Source: Cellulosilyticum sp. I15G10I2
GTDB lineage: Bacteria; Bacillota; Clostridia; Lachnospirales; Cellulosilyticaceae
Length of the DNA stretch: 64,000 nt
Assembly: GCF_900095725.1 (NCBI RefSeq)
Contig: NZ_FMMP01000007.1
Coordinates: 62,001-126,000, forward strand
Direction of reading: 5' to 3'
Shown: positions 16,543-27,500 of the stretch, piece after piece
Position numbering within the stretch: the first letter of the stretch is position 1
How the letters are laid out: each line of letters begins with the position of its first letter
Notes under the pieces: generated by a model
Seen by the model: only the letters and a program-made list of their open reading frames with translations
Database searches by the model: none
What the model was told of the DNA's origin: nothing
Position numbers and translations under genes: made by a program

Positions 16543-18048
16543 ATGCTCAAACTAATTATTGTGGATGATGAAAAAGTCATTCGTGAAACCATTAAAAACT
16601 TAATTGATTGGAAAAGCATAGGTATTCATGTTGTTGGAGTATGTAAAGACGGGCTAGAAGCCTATGATATGATTCAAGATGAGAACCCGGACATTGTGAT
16701 GACCGATATAAAGATGCCGGGAATAATGGGACTCGAATTAATAGAAAAAGCTAAAGCTGTTAATTCGGATATTGAGTTTATCATACTATCTGGATATGGT
16801 GAATTTAACTTTGCAGCACAAGCTATGCGAAATGGTGTACAGCACTACTTATTAAAACCTTGTAATGAAAAAGATATTATTAGTGTTATAAGCGAGGTCA
16901 AGGACAAATGCTATCAAAAACGCGCCCTTAAGGAGCAGCAGGATTCACTTTTGTATAATTTCAAAAAAAATGTATTACGCAACACTGTAACAGAATGCTT
17001 AGCCACACCAGATATGTTAGATTCACTCATTACAGCTTATGAGAAGTTTTTGGATTTTTCCAATACACCATATCATTTATTCCATGTTTTTTACTTAGAA
17101 GAAAAAGATCTTTTGGACTTTTTGAAGGATTTGTATGCATTTGAAACGCGCTGCACACCCGGCATCTGCCTTTCCCCCGTTTATGTAAAAAACACACTAT
17201 CGTTATTTTTTGAAGACTTTCAAAAAAACTATGATGAGTTAAATAACTTTATTTTGTCGTGGCAAAAAAACAATGTAACAGCACTGGTTGCTGAACAAAT
17301 AACTTATCCTAATTTACGGGCGCTGCTTTCTGACTTACTTCCTAAAATAGCCAGATATGATACTATCTATACACTTAACCGCTTTCAAATGATTCCAACT
17401 TACAACTACAATGCCTTGCTTCATTCCGTTAATTCCATAGCCGAAAATCTTACCTCCGGAGATCTACATAAGCATCAGCTAGGCAGTCTTGAAACTGAAA
17501 AGCTGCTAAATCCTATTGAAGATATCGAATTCCTAAAAACCATGATTTCAAGCTTTCTGTTTCAAAGCCCTTTAGCTAGCGCCAGTCAGGTGACGGAATT
17601 TTTAGTCAAGATGAACAGCTGCACCATCCCATCTAAACTTAAAGATTATTTTTATCAAGAGTTAGATGCCTTTTTCCCAAAAGACATTGCAGTTCATCAC
17701 TATAAAGATTTCATACAAAAAACTATTCAATGTGTGGAGGAAAACTTGTCCAATCCGGATTTATCCTTAAAATGGATTGTTGATAATTACCTGTTTATGA
17801 ATGTTGATTATGTCAGCAAGCAATTCGTAAAGGAAACAGGTCTCAAATTTTCCAATTACTTAAATAAAATACGTATAGAACGCGCCAAACAACAATTACT
17901 TCAAAAGGGATCCAATAAAATGTACAGTATCGCAAATGAAATAGGCTGTGGAAATAATCCCCAGTACTTTAGCCAGTTTTTTAAGAAACATACCGGAATG
18001 ACACCTACTGCATATGTAAAAAAAATGAACACTACTCTCCAGGTTTAA
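16543..18048 (+). CDS. YesN-family AraC-type response regulator
   Basis: 501 residues. The N-terminal receiver domain has DD at 8-9, the phosphorylated Asp55 (DIVMTDIKMPG), Ser in IILSGYGEF and Lys in YLLKPCNE. A middle region of about 270 residues has no clear family. The C-terminal AraC DNA-binding domain has two helix-turn-helix units, the second in SIANEIGCGNNPQYFSQFFKKHTGMTPTAYVKKM. It forms a pair with the upstream kinase. The TRAP operon and the anchored binding-protein gene are the most likely targets. Confidence 0.9.
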   Translation: MLKLIIVDDEKVIRETIKNLIDWKSIGIHVVGVCKDGLEAYDMIQDENPDIVMTDIKMPGIMGLELIEKAKAVNSDIEFIILSGYGEFNFAAQAMRNGVQHYLLKPCNEKDIISVISEVKDKCYQKRALKEQQDSLLYNFKKNVLRNTVTECLATPDMLDSLITAYEKFLDFSNTPYHLFHVFYLEEKDLLDFLKDLYAFETRCTPGICLSPVYVKNTLSLFFEDFQKNYDELNNFILSWQKNNVTALVAEQITYPNLRALLSDLLPKIARYDTIYTLNRFQMIPTYNYNALLHSVNSIAENLTSGDLHKHQLGSLETEKLLNPIEDIEFLKTMISSFLFQSPLASASQVTEFLVKMNSCTIPSKLKDYFYQELDAFFPKDIAVHHYKDFIQKTIQCVEENLSNPDLSLKWIVDNYLFMNVDYVSKQFVKETGLKFSNYLNKIRIERAKQQLLQKGSNKMYSIANEIGCGNNPQYFSQFFKKHTGMTPTAYVKKMNTTLQV

Positions 18049-18049
18049 T

Positions 18050-18135
18050 CTATAGGCCAATGACCCTTAGCGATTCATCTGCAACTTTTAAATTAGCTTC
18101 AATGGCATTATCTAGTGCATCGCCCATTAAAGCTC
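18050..18135 (-). pseudogene. Remnant of a GHKL histidine kinase ATPase domain
   Basis: On the minus strand, some 27 codons read ALMGDALDNAIEANLKVADE..., then end in TAG. DALDNAIEA is the N-box found in GHKL sensor kinases. A stop codon lies directly upstream in frame and there is no start, so this is a leftover piece. It does not match the kinase at 14764 closely by eye, so it may come from another gene. Confidence 0.4.
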
Positions 18136-18175
18136 ATAAATCAACTGGATTATATTGTAAAAGCTGCATAAATGA

Positions 18176-18204
18176 TTGAAATCAGTCGTAAAAAGTGTTA
18201 TGCT
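18176..18204 (+). promoter_or_regulatory. Promoter of the ABC-F gene
   Basis: TTGAAA at 18176-18181 and TATGCT at 18199-18204 are separated by 17 bp, a good sigma-A spacing. Transcription would start near 18211, giving a leader of about 130 bases before the ABC-F start codon. Confidence 0.5.
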
Positions 18205-18245
18205 ATGAGCGGTAAACCTAAAAAGAATAACGTACTAAATATATT

Positions 18246-18296
18246 AAAGAGCTTATTTTTATGTTGCTTAAAAAGTGACTATAGGCTCTTTTTTAA
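18246..18296 (+). promoter_or_regulatory. Transcription attenuator in the ABC-F leader
   Basis: An 11-bp stem (AAAGAGCTTAT with ATAGGCTCTTT, one G-U pair) is followed by a T run, that is, an intrinsic terminator 43 bp before the ABC-F start. An inner TTTTTA/TAAAAA pair can extend the hairpin. A tiny open frame, MLLKK, at 18261-18278 lies inside the loop. Antibiotic-responsive ABC-F genes are often controlled this way: a ribosome stalled in the leader prevents the terminator from forming. Confidence 0.55.
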
Positions 18297-18338
18297 GTGA
18301 TTACAGTCTCTTACGAAGAGGCATAAGAAAGGAATAAT

Positions 18339-20075
18339 ATGATAAAAGTTGATAACTTGTCCTACTCATTTCCGCAAAAAGATCTATATAATGAGATTTC
18401 ATTTACATTAGAAGAGGGTCAACATTGTGCTTTTATAGGAACAAGCGGCAGTGGAAAAACTACACTCATAGATATCATTATGGATCCAGAAAGATATATG
18501 TTTAATGGTAATATAGAGATGGATCCAAATTGTAGAATTGGGTATGTAAGTCAATTCTCTGGGCTTGATAAAACAAAAGAGACTACCGTCTTTGAATATA
18601 TAGCGGAAGCATTTATTAAACTGCAAAATGAAATAACTTCTATTTGTACTGAGATGGAAACATCACAAGACATGGAGCCTCTCCTCGCAAAGTACCAACA
18701 AGCTTTAGACGCCTTTGAAGCAATAGGCGGGGATGATTTTGAAAGCACTATTAATAAGAAACTGAGTCTAGCAAATCTAAGTAAGCATAAAGACCTCATG
18801 ATATCAGAACTTAGTGGCGGAGAATTTAAACTCGTTCAAGTCATTAAAGAAATGCTTACTCGGCCAGATCTCTTGATCATGGATGAACCCGATGTATTTT
18901 TAGACTTTGAAAATCTTAATGCCCTTAAAGATCTCATTAATGCTCACAAAGAAATGCTGTTAGTTATTACACATAATAGATATCTCTTAAATCATTGTTT
19001 TAACAAAATTCTACACCTTGAAAATATGGAGCTCCAAGAGTTTGACGGAAGCTATATTGATTACAACTTTACATTACTTCAAACTAAAATCGAGCTGCAA
19101 GAACTCGCGGCTAAAGATACTGCCGAAATTGAGAGAAATGAAATCTTAATCAATAAACTAAGAGCCATTGCAACGAGTAATGCAGAAGCTGCTAATGGAA
19201 AATCTCTCAAAGCTAGAGTTAAAATTCAAGAAAGATTAGAAGCCCGTAGAATCAAAGCCCCGTTTGTGGCTATTAAACAACCCGATATCCATTTCACGAC
19301 CGATAAGGAACTCGAAGAGACCACTATCTTAAAGGTAAATGATTACAGTGCTAAGTTTGATGAAATCCTTCTAGAAAATGTTAATTTTGAAATGAAATCT
19401 ACCGACAAAGTAGCTCTTATTGGTGCAAACGGCACCGGAAAAACAACAATGCTTCGAGATATCTTTCAAAATGATTGTCCTGCGATTGCAATAAACCCCG
19501 ATGCCAATGTCGCTTATTTATCTCAGCTCCAAGGCGAGGTTCTTAATGAGTCTCATACAATACTTGAAGAGTTTTTAGAGGCAGGCTTTAAAACTTCTGC
19601 GGAGACTAGCGCCTATCTTTTGGATTATGGTTTTGACGAAGAAGCCCTTCATCAAAAAATAGACTCTTTATCTGGCGGAGAAAAAAATATACTCCAACTG
19701 GCTAAAGTTGCTGCAAGTGGCGCAAATCTGCTGCTGCTAGATGAACCAACAAGTCATTTAGACACCTATTCACAAATAGCACTTGAAAAGGCCATAGCAA
19801 CCTATAATGGTGCGATCCTCATGATTTCTCATGATTATTACTCTATCATAAACTGTATGGATTATGTTTTAATCATTGAAAATAAGACGGTTAGAAAAAT
19901 GAGTATGCGCAAATTTAGAAAGATGACTTATGCCAGCCATTTTGATAAAGACTATTTAGAAGTTGAACAAAAGAAAAAAGCGATTGAAACAAAAATCGCC
20001 TTGGCTTTAAAAGATACTGATTTTGAGCTTGCAAAGAAATTAGCCGAAGAGTTAGAAGTGCTTATTAAGTCATAA
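18339..20075 (+). CDS. ABC-F family ATPase (ribosome-associated, possible antibiotic resistance)
   Basis: 578 residues with two ABC ATPase domains and no membrane segments. First domain: Walker A GTSGSGKTT near residue 35, signature LSGGEFKLVQ, Walker B LLIMDEPD. Second domain: Walker A GANGTGKTT near residue 362, signature LSGGEKNILQ, LLLLDEPTSHLD. Between them lies the charged, helical inter-domain linker (NAEAANGKSLKARVKIQERLEARRIKAPF) that reaches the ribosomal P site or peptidyl-transferase centre in this family. A lysine-rich helical tail follows. Members are translation factors or ribosome-protection proteins against lincosamides, streptogramins and pleuromutilins. The attenuator upstream favours an inducible resistance role. 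Confidence 0.82.
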   Translation: MIKVDNLSYSFPQKDLYNEISFTLEEGQHCAFIGTSGSGKTTLIDIIMDPERYMFNGNIEMDPNCRIGYVSQFSGLDKTKETTVFEYIAEAFIKLQNEITSICTEMETSQDMEPLLAKYQQALDAFEAIGGDDFESTINKKLSLANLSKHKDLMISELSGGEFKLVQVIKEMLTRPDLLIMDEPDVFLDFENLNALKDLINAHKEMLLVITHNRYLLNHCFNKILHLENMELQEFDGSYIDYNFTLLQTKIELQELAAKDTAEIERNEILINKLRAIATSNAEAANGKSLKARVKIQERLEARRIKAPFVAIKQPDIHFTTDKELEETTILKVNDYSAKFDEILLENVNFEMKSTDKVALIGANGTGKTTMLRDIFQNDCPAIAINPDANVAYLSQLQGEVLNESHTILEEFLEAGFKTSAETSAYLLDYGFDEEALHQKIDSLSGGEKNILQLAKVAASGANLLLLDEPTSHLDTYSQIALEKAIATYNGAILMISHDYYSIINCMDYVLIIENKTVRKMSMRKFRKMTYASHFDKDYLEVEQKKKAIETKIALALKDTDFELAKKLAEELEVLIKS

Positions 20076-20080
20076 TCGTT

Positions 20081-20118
20081 AAAACGTTGGTATGAGTAAT
20101 CACACCAACGTTTTTTTA
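20081..20118 (+). terminator. Terminator of the ABC-F gene
   Basis: A perfect 11-bp stem AAAACGTTGGT / ACCAACGTTTT with a 12-base loop and seven T, six bases after the stop codon. Confidence 0.9.
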
Positions 20119-20126
20119 TAATCATA

Positions 20127-20230
20127 TTAAATAAGACATTGTTTTAAATCTTCCTCAGAGGTACTAATAGGTCTAATATTAAACGTATCAACTAAAACTT
20201 GTAGTACATTTGGTATAATAATCCTATCTT
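20127..20230 (-). pseudogene. C-terminal remnant of a hydroxylamine reductase (Hcp)-like gene
   Basis: Directly downstream of the flavodiiron gene on the same strand, about 31 codons read PNVLQVLVDTFNIRPIS then TSEEDLKQCLI and stop. This resembles the C-terminal end of hybrid-cluster (prismane) proteins and CO dehydrogenases, where P..L..LVE.F.I.PI.T.EEDL is the usual ending. The rest of the gene is missing. In this setting Hcp is the better guess, because both proteins handle nitrogen oxides. Confidence 0.5.
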
Positions 20231-20232
20231 AC

Positions 20233-21420
20233 TTATAGTTGTTTTACAAATGCCCTGCCATAGTTAACACACTCCGCTAAGGCTTCTGCGTCAGGCACCC
20301 ATAAAGCACGATGTCCTGAGTTTACCACTTCCAGTCCCGATTTTTGCAAGCCTTCTGTCAGCTGTTTTACAGCCTCACCACTCCAGCCATAACTGCCAAA
20401 GGCAGCTGCTTTTTTCTTTTTAAATTTCAATCCTTTTACCATTTCTAACAAACCGCCAAGAGAATGCAAATAACCATTATTAATAGTAGATGAGCCAATC
20501 AATATAGCCTTTGAACGGAATATCTCTGTGACCACGTCATTTTTATCTTCTTTAGAAAGATTATAAATTTTAACTGTAATATTTGGATCTTCCAGTCTTA
20601 TGCCTTCTGCAATATGGTCTGCCATTTTTCTTGTCGCTTGCCACATCGTATCATAAATAATAGTAATTTGATTTTCCTGATAATCATCTGCCCATTTTAA
20701 ATACTGCTCTACAATCTGGATAGGCTGCTCCTTCCAGATCACACCATGACTCGGACAAATCATATCCACCGGCAGATTCAGCTTAAGCACCTCATCTATC
20801 TTTCTTTTTACTAAGCCACTAAAAGGTGTGAGTATATTCGCATAGTATTTTAATGCTTCTTGATAAAGTTCTGCATGATCTACTGTATCATTGTAAAGAG
20901 ATTCTGTCGCATAATGCTGACCAAAAGCATCATTGCTAAATAGAATATTTTCTCCCGTCATATAGGTAAACATACTGTCCGGCCAGTGCAGCATAGGGGC
21001 TTCAACAAAGATAAGTTTATTTTCTCCTATATCCAGTGTATCACCGGTTTTTACCGTTACAAAGTTCCAATCCTCGTGGTAATGCCCTTTTAATATCTGA
21101 GCACCTTTAGCTGTACAATAAATAGGCGTATCTGGAATTTCTCTTAATAGCTCGGGCAGTGCCCCACTGTGATCTATCTCTGCATGATTTGCAATAATAT
21201 AATCAATTTTTTCAAGGTCAACCCCCTGTTTCAATCGTGCCACAAACTCTTTGTCAAAAGGCTGCCATACTGTATCAATAAGTACTGTCTTTTCATCATA
21301 TATAAGGTAGGAATTATAAGATGAACCTTTAAATGTAGAATATTCATTCCCATGAAAGTTTTTTAATTCCCAATCCACCTTGCCAACCCATGTCACTTTA
21401 TCCGTTAATTTTTTTGCCAT
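20233..21420 (-). CDS. Flavodiiron protein (FprA type)
   Basis: 395 residues. The N-terminal beta-lactamase-like domain has the diiron ligands His79, Glu81, Asp83 and His84 (NHAEIDHSG), His145 (LHWPDSM), Asp164 (FSNDAFGQH) and His225 (CPSHGVIW), so the site is complete. The flavodoxin domain starts near residue 250 (ITIIYDTMWQATRKMADHI). The enzyme reduces O2 to water and/or NO to N2O in the cytoplasm of anaerobes, fed by rubredoxin or similar. There is no C-terminal rubredoxin domain. RBS GAGGGT precedes the ATG. Confidence 0.93.
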   Translation of the reverse strand: MAKKLTDKVTWVGKVDWELKNFHGNEYSTFKGSSYNSYLIYDEKTVLIDTVWQPFDKEFVARLKQGVDLEKIDYIIANHAEIDHSGALPELLREIPDTPIYCTAKGAQILKGHYHEDWNFVTVKTGDTLDIGENKLIFVEAPMLHWPDSMFTYMTGENILFSNDAFGQHYATESLYNDTVDHAELYQEALKYYANILTPFSGLVKRKIDEVLKLNLPVDMICPSHGVIWKEQPIQIVEQYLKWADDYQENQITIIYDTMWQATRKMADHIAEGIRLEDPNITVKIYNLSKEDKNDVVTEIFRSKAILIGSSTINNGYLHSLGGLLEMVKGLKFKKKKAAAFGSYGWSGEAVKQLTEGLQKSGLEVVNSGHRALWVPDAEALAECVNYGRAFVKQL

Positions 21421-21494
21421 ATTAATACCCTCCTATCTTTCTATATATACTTTACCATTTCCCCTTTTTATAAACTATGATTTAAATCACAATT

Positions 21495-21533
21495 TTAAAA
21501 AAGCCTCAGTGCGCTAACACTAAGGCTTTCTTT
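21495..21533 (-). terminator. Terminator of the surface-protein gene (shared palindrome family)
   Basis: Hairpin AAGCCTCAGTG-CGCTAA-CACTAAGGCTT, with T-rich DNA on both sides. The core CAGTGCGCTAACACTAAG recurs almost unchanged at 38031-38054 and 39702-39727. Confidence 0.8.
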
Positions 21534-21553
21534 AGTCTACTCTTTTCTGATCA

Positions 21554-24500
21554 TTACTTGGTTTTTCTCACGCCGTTTCCATCGACCTCGTACTCATTGA
21601 TTTTGGTGTTCTTGGCAAGGGTACCGTCAGCATTGAAGTAATACCATTTACCGTCAATCTGCAGCCACTTTCCGGCAGCCATGATGCCATCCTTGCTGAA
21701 ATAATAAGTTTTGTTGTTGCCGGAGTAGAAGCGCCAATTTCCGTCATCCCCCTGAACCCAGCCGGTTTTTAGCGTACCATCGGTGTTAAAGAAATACGTC
21801 ACACCGCCTATGGTCTGTATACCAGTGAGGCTCTTGCCATCCTTGTAGTAAAATTGCTGTCCGGCATCGCTTAGCACCCAGCCTTGGGCTGTGGCGGGAT
21901 CCATGGTCATCTTGACATATCGCTCCAGCATGGAAGAAACTTCGGCGCGGGTGGCACTGGCTTTAGGGCTAAACGTATTATCGCTGCCGCCCATCATGAT
22001 ACCCGCCTGTTGCATGGCTCTTACCGCCGTTTTGTAAATGCTGCCGATGCTGGACGCATCTGCGTAAGTGGCAGCACTACGGGTAATCGGCAAGGTGTAG
22101 CCGGTGGCTTTGGCATAGTTTGTAAAGATGACCGCAATTTCTTCACGGGTGATAGACCGATCAGGCGCAAACTCCTGGTTTCCCATACCTTGTATGATGC
22201 CATTGCTGTACGCCCATTCAATGTAGGGCTGATAAGCACTGCCGATTTTCACATCGGTGAAGCTATTGGCAGTATAGACTTTCGCATCTACCCCAGCCAG
22301 TCTGCCAAGAGCCTCTACCAGCATTCCCCGGGTTGTAGCAGCGTTAGGTGAAAATGTGGTTTCCGTGGTGCCAAAAAGCAGCCCACGCCCTACCACATAT
22401 TCGATGGATTCTCTGCCCCAATGAGAAGAAATATCTGCAAACTTCGCTGATAGTGGGGTGTAGCCGATGCCGTACAGTGAAAAATGTGTGGTAGTGAAAA
22501 TAATGCTCTTGTTGTTCACATCATAAGCGGAACCAGCTATGCGGGAAGGGTTACCCTTTTCGTCCACATAAACCCCATACAGTCCCCCCACGGCTTCATT
22601 TTTGCCCAGGGTGTACGGAATGGAAACCGTAGCCGTACCACTACCGAAGCTGATACCCCTTTTGCCCGAATCATAGCCCACAGTTATGTCATACACCGGC
22701 CGTGTGCCGATCATCTTCTTAGCAGAATCGGATAGATTCGTGTTCGGGACAACGGTTATCTTGATATTCCCAGTACTCTGCTTCTGGATTTCCGCCAGCG
22801 CCCTTTTGTCAAAGGTAATGGTAATGAGAGAGCCGTTGATGCTAAAATAGGTTACCCCTGCGCTGACAAGGCTTTTCAGAGCATTTTGGCTCAGTATTAC
22901 TGACAAGGAGGTTGCACCCTTGGGGAGGGTGATATTCAGCTCCACCGAAATACCATTGGCGATTTTGCCTTGCGCTTTTCCATCGGCCTGGGCTTTGGCA
23001 ATGGCATCGGTAATGATTTGATCCGAAATTGCCGCACTTGCTGCGCCGCTTGTTTCGGCTGTTGCCGTAATAGAAGCCGATACCGTCACAGGCTGGCTCG
23101 GTTCCTTTTCAGGTGTTGCGGTGATTACAGCTGGGGCGGAAGGTGTGTATCCACCACTACCGCCACCACCATCATGCGAACTTGCAGTAACCGTTACCTT
23201 GCGGCTGACCCAAAGGTCTCCCGGCAAAGTCAGCCACGCCGGAGGAGCCGTATAACTGATGGTGCCTGTAAAGGTTTGTTCATTGCCTACTGCAGTTCTA
23301 TCCAGCATTTGACCGCCATTCCAGTTGATGGTATAGGCAACGCTTTGCCCCTGAACGGTAACACTGCCGCTCTCGGGCAGGATGCTGCTTCCCAATTTGG
23401 CTGCTGTAGCGGAGTTGTCGCTATTTAAGACTGCCAGCGTATCTTCAAAGGTAGGGTTCACCGCCGTAACCGGGGTAACAGTTACGTTTACGCTCATGGT
23501 TATGTCGTTTGCATTAACATTGCCATTACCTGTGAGCCTGCCGGTCACTGCATATACAGTACCCTGGGCGTTATAGGCGGTGGCGGTTTCCCATGTGATG
23601 GGCAGGGTCGCTGCGCCACTTTCAGCGGTAACGCTCACACTTGACGGAAGATCCGCCGCATCCACAACAGCCTGTGGAACTGTAGCATTCCGCACCTCAT
23701 AGGCAGTTTTGCTGACATTACTCACAGTGGTGGTAATGCCCTCCACCTTGGCCTGCTCAATGGTGTAGGTGAAGTTTTTGGTACCGGTAAAGCTGCCAAT
23801 GCCAGTAAGGGTCAGCGTCACCTCTCCGGCATTTGTTCCAGCACTTGTACCAGCTGCATCGGTACTGGTGGTTGCAATGGTATAATCCCTATCCTTGACA
23901 AGGATTGTTCTATCAAAAGCGACCGTCAAGTCCGGCATTTGCTGACTGCCGTTATAGATAAAGCTTGCTGTGCTGGGCGTAACGGTGGCATTGGCAAGGT
24001 TGCGTTCAAACAGCAGGTGCAGCCCAGGATAGCCGGATTGCCCCGCCATTCCAACAAACAGTATGGGCAGCTTATCACCTACACACATCCAGACCATGCC
24101 GTCCCATGCAGCAGTATCCCAGTAAGTTGACATCGTCCAGAAGTTTGCACCAAACAGGGTTTGAGAGGTCACATCCGCACCGTCTATTGCATTTAGACCC
24201 TTATTGGCCCATGTACCAGGAATATGGCTAAAGGCGTAGTTGCTTATCAGTGTGCCCATATTATCTCCTGCCACGCGTCCGACCTCACTTGCGCTACAGA
24301 CTGTAGGGTTCAGCGCCGCACAATTTTTTACAGCACCGTTCCAATCAACGCTTCCCGCTACACCGCCGATAGCACTTGTGCCACTGACATTTCCACTGCT
24401 GTAGCAGTTTTGTACTATACTCAAGGCACCTACATATCCCGCCACGCCGCCAATATTGCTTGTGCCGCTGATACTGCTGGTGCTGTAGCAGTTTTGTACC

Positions 24501-27500
24501 ACACCGCTCAAGTCAGCAGTGCCCACCAGACCGCCGACATAGTTTGTGCCACTGATACTGCCGGTACTGTAGCAGCTTTCCACCTTTGTGCCGGTGCCAC
24601 TCACATAACCCGCCACTGCCCCGATGTTGCTTTTTCCTTTGATATTGACATTTGCCACGCCAAGATTTTTTATGATACCACCTTCTGCAACATACCCAAA
24701 AATGCCCTGATAATCTGCATCTCGATTGATAAACAGCCCAGTGATTTGATAGCCACCGCCATCGAAAATACCCTGAAAAGGTCTGGATTCACTCCCGATG
24801 GACACCCAACCTCTGCCGCTGTCATAGCTGCTGCCGTAGGCGGAAAGATCAAGGTCGTTTTGCAGCTCGAAATACTTGCTGGAAAAGCTGTCCCCTGCAT
24901 TTACCAGTTCCCCCAGCTTGGCGAGATCTGCGGCAGTTTTGATACGATAAGGGTCGCTCTCGCTTGTGCCCGCCCCCTCAAAAGGCATTATCCCCGCCAC
25001 CAGCAGATGTGACGGCATGGAGGCGTCCTGCCCTGCAATGCCCTTAAGGATGGGCAGCTTGCCAGCTTCTATAGACCATACGGTGGTATCCCAATCTGCT
25101 GTAAAACCGGTGGCAGTCGTCCAAAAGCCCGTAGCATTAATTTCGGCTGCTGTTTTGAGTACACCGGCGTAGCCTCCAACGCCCTCTACCAGCATGCCGT
25201 CAAAGGCGATGCTTCCCAAAACACTGCCGTAATTATGCCCTACCATGCGACCCACAGAGATACCACCATTTACATCTGGGTTCAGCGCGGCACAGTTTTC
25301 CACCCTACTCATACTAAGCACGATACTCCCTACCAGACCACCGACACCGTTTGTGCCGCTGGTACTGCCAGTGCTGTAGCAGTTTTGCACCGTACCGTCA
25401 ACATACCCCGCCAGGCCTCCGACATAGTCTCCTGTGCTGCTGACATTTCCGCTGCTGTAGTAGTTTTGCACCGTACCGTAGACAGTCCCTGCTAGACCTC
25501 CGACATAGTTGCCTGTGCTGCTGACATTTCCGCTGCTGTAGCAGTTTTGTACCGTACCGTAGACAATCCCCGCCAGACCTCCGACATAGTTGCCCGTACT
25601 GCTGATATTTCCGCTATTGTAGCAATTTTGCACCGTACCTTCGACAACCCCCACCAGACCTCCGACATGGTTGCCTGTGCCGCTGATATTTCCGCTGCTG
25701 TAACAGTTTTGCACCGTACCGCCCCAAACAACATACCCTACCACGCCGCCGACCAGGTTCCTGCCGACAATATGACCGTTCTCCACACCGAGGTTTTGCA
25801 CCGTGCCACCGCTGATATAGCCAAACAGCCCCTGCAAATCCGAGCTGCTACGACTGATGGTCAGATTAGTTATCTTGTGGTTGCCGCCGTCAAAGTTTCC
25901 CCTAAACGTATAGGACAAGTTTCCGATAGGCGTCCAGCCATTGCCACTATCCGCACTGGCATAGCCTGCAAGGTCAAGGTTGTTCATTAGCTTGTAATGT
26001 GCGGTATTATAGCTTGTATTTCCCGCATTCACCAGTTCCGCCAGCTTGGCAAGGTCTGCGGCAGAAGATATCTGGTAAGGGTTGCCGCTTGTACCTGCCC
26101 CTCGGAAGTTCGGGTCGCTGCCGTCCACAATATGAGGGGGCAGAGCAACTGCCACGCCAAAGCCGGGCAGCTTGCCTTCTCCGTATGTCCACGCTGGGTC
26201 ATTGCCAAATAACGCTTCAAAAAACCCGACAGTCTTAATTTGGGCAGCGGTTTTGGATGGGCCGTCCACCTTATCCTCCCCCATAATAAGTTCTTTTTCC
26301 CTGCCCTCCTCAGTTGTCGTCATGCCGCCAAAGGCGATGTTTCCCGAAAGAATGCCTCCAACACTAACACTCCCAGCCACTCGCCCGATATTATCTCTGC
26401 CGGTGACAGAGGCATTCAGTGCGGCGCAGTTTTCCACCGCACCCATATTCTCCACCTTGCCTGCCACGCCGCCGATATACGAGCCGCCGCTAACAGCACC
26501 GGTGCTGTAGCACTTTTTCACCGCGCCGTTTTCCTCAATAAGACCCACTATGCCGCCAATATAAATGTCTCCACTAGTAATACCGCCGATGCTGTAGCAG
26601 TTTTCCACTGCGCCCTCAACCACACCCGCCACGCTACCAACACTGCCTAATCCAGTAATGTTGGCATTCACAACGCCAAGATTCTTTACAATACCACCAG
26701 CACCGATACCGCCAAAGAATCCCTGCTTGTTTTTGTCCCGGTTGATATGCAGCCCCGTAATGCTATGGTTGTTGCCGTTAAACTCACCCATGAAGAAACG
26801 ATCCTGAGACGCAGCTGAATCATACACGCCGATGGGTATCCAGCCTTCACCACTGGAATAGGCTGAAAGATCAATGTCATTCATCAGCTTTAGGCTGACC
26901 TTTGCGTCCTCATTGTTGAACAAAAACAGCTCAAGCCCTTTTACGCGCGCATTAACCAGTATGGCGATTTCGGCAAGCTGGGTCGCAGTGGTGATTTCCA
27001 CCGGGCTGTCCGCTGTGCCCCCTCCCGCTATGAGCGCCATAAGAGTCATTTTTTTGCCGACTGACTGGGGAATATACACTGTCATGCGGGGACACTCCAC
27101 GCCGTCCGCAACCCCGTAGCCCTCGCCCAAAACAGCGCTGAACACATACAAGCCCCGCTTCGGATATTCTGAATCATAATCGTGGTCGGCCTCCCATGTC
27201 ACCGGGATTTGAACAACCTTCCCCTCCACGGTACCGCCTACCATTTTCGGAAACTCCGGTACGGTGGTGTTCTGCCAGCGGATAGCGTCAGGCAGCGCAT
27301 CAAAGGCCGTCACCATACCTGTAATAAGCGCACCTACCCTCACCGTAATCTTGGGTATTTCTATCTTATCACCGAGGGTAAGTCCCTCTGGCAGTTTGGG
27401 TGTAAAAATATATGTACCCGCCGCTTCGCCGTCGTATTCAGGTGATGAAGCCCATGTCACAGGCAGAGGAACGGTCATTTCATCCGCGCTGTCCACGGTT

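Noticed and set aside
18205-18300. A 31-codon leader frame (starting MSGKPKKNN, ending YRLFFK) covering the ABC-F attenuator.
   Set aside because: Its ATG lies before the expected transcription start of the TTGAAA/TATGCT promoter and has no ribosome site. It could be revived if transcription starts further upstream.
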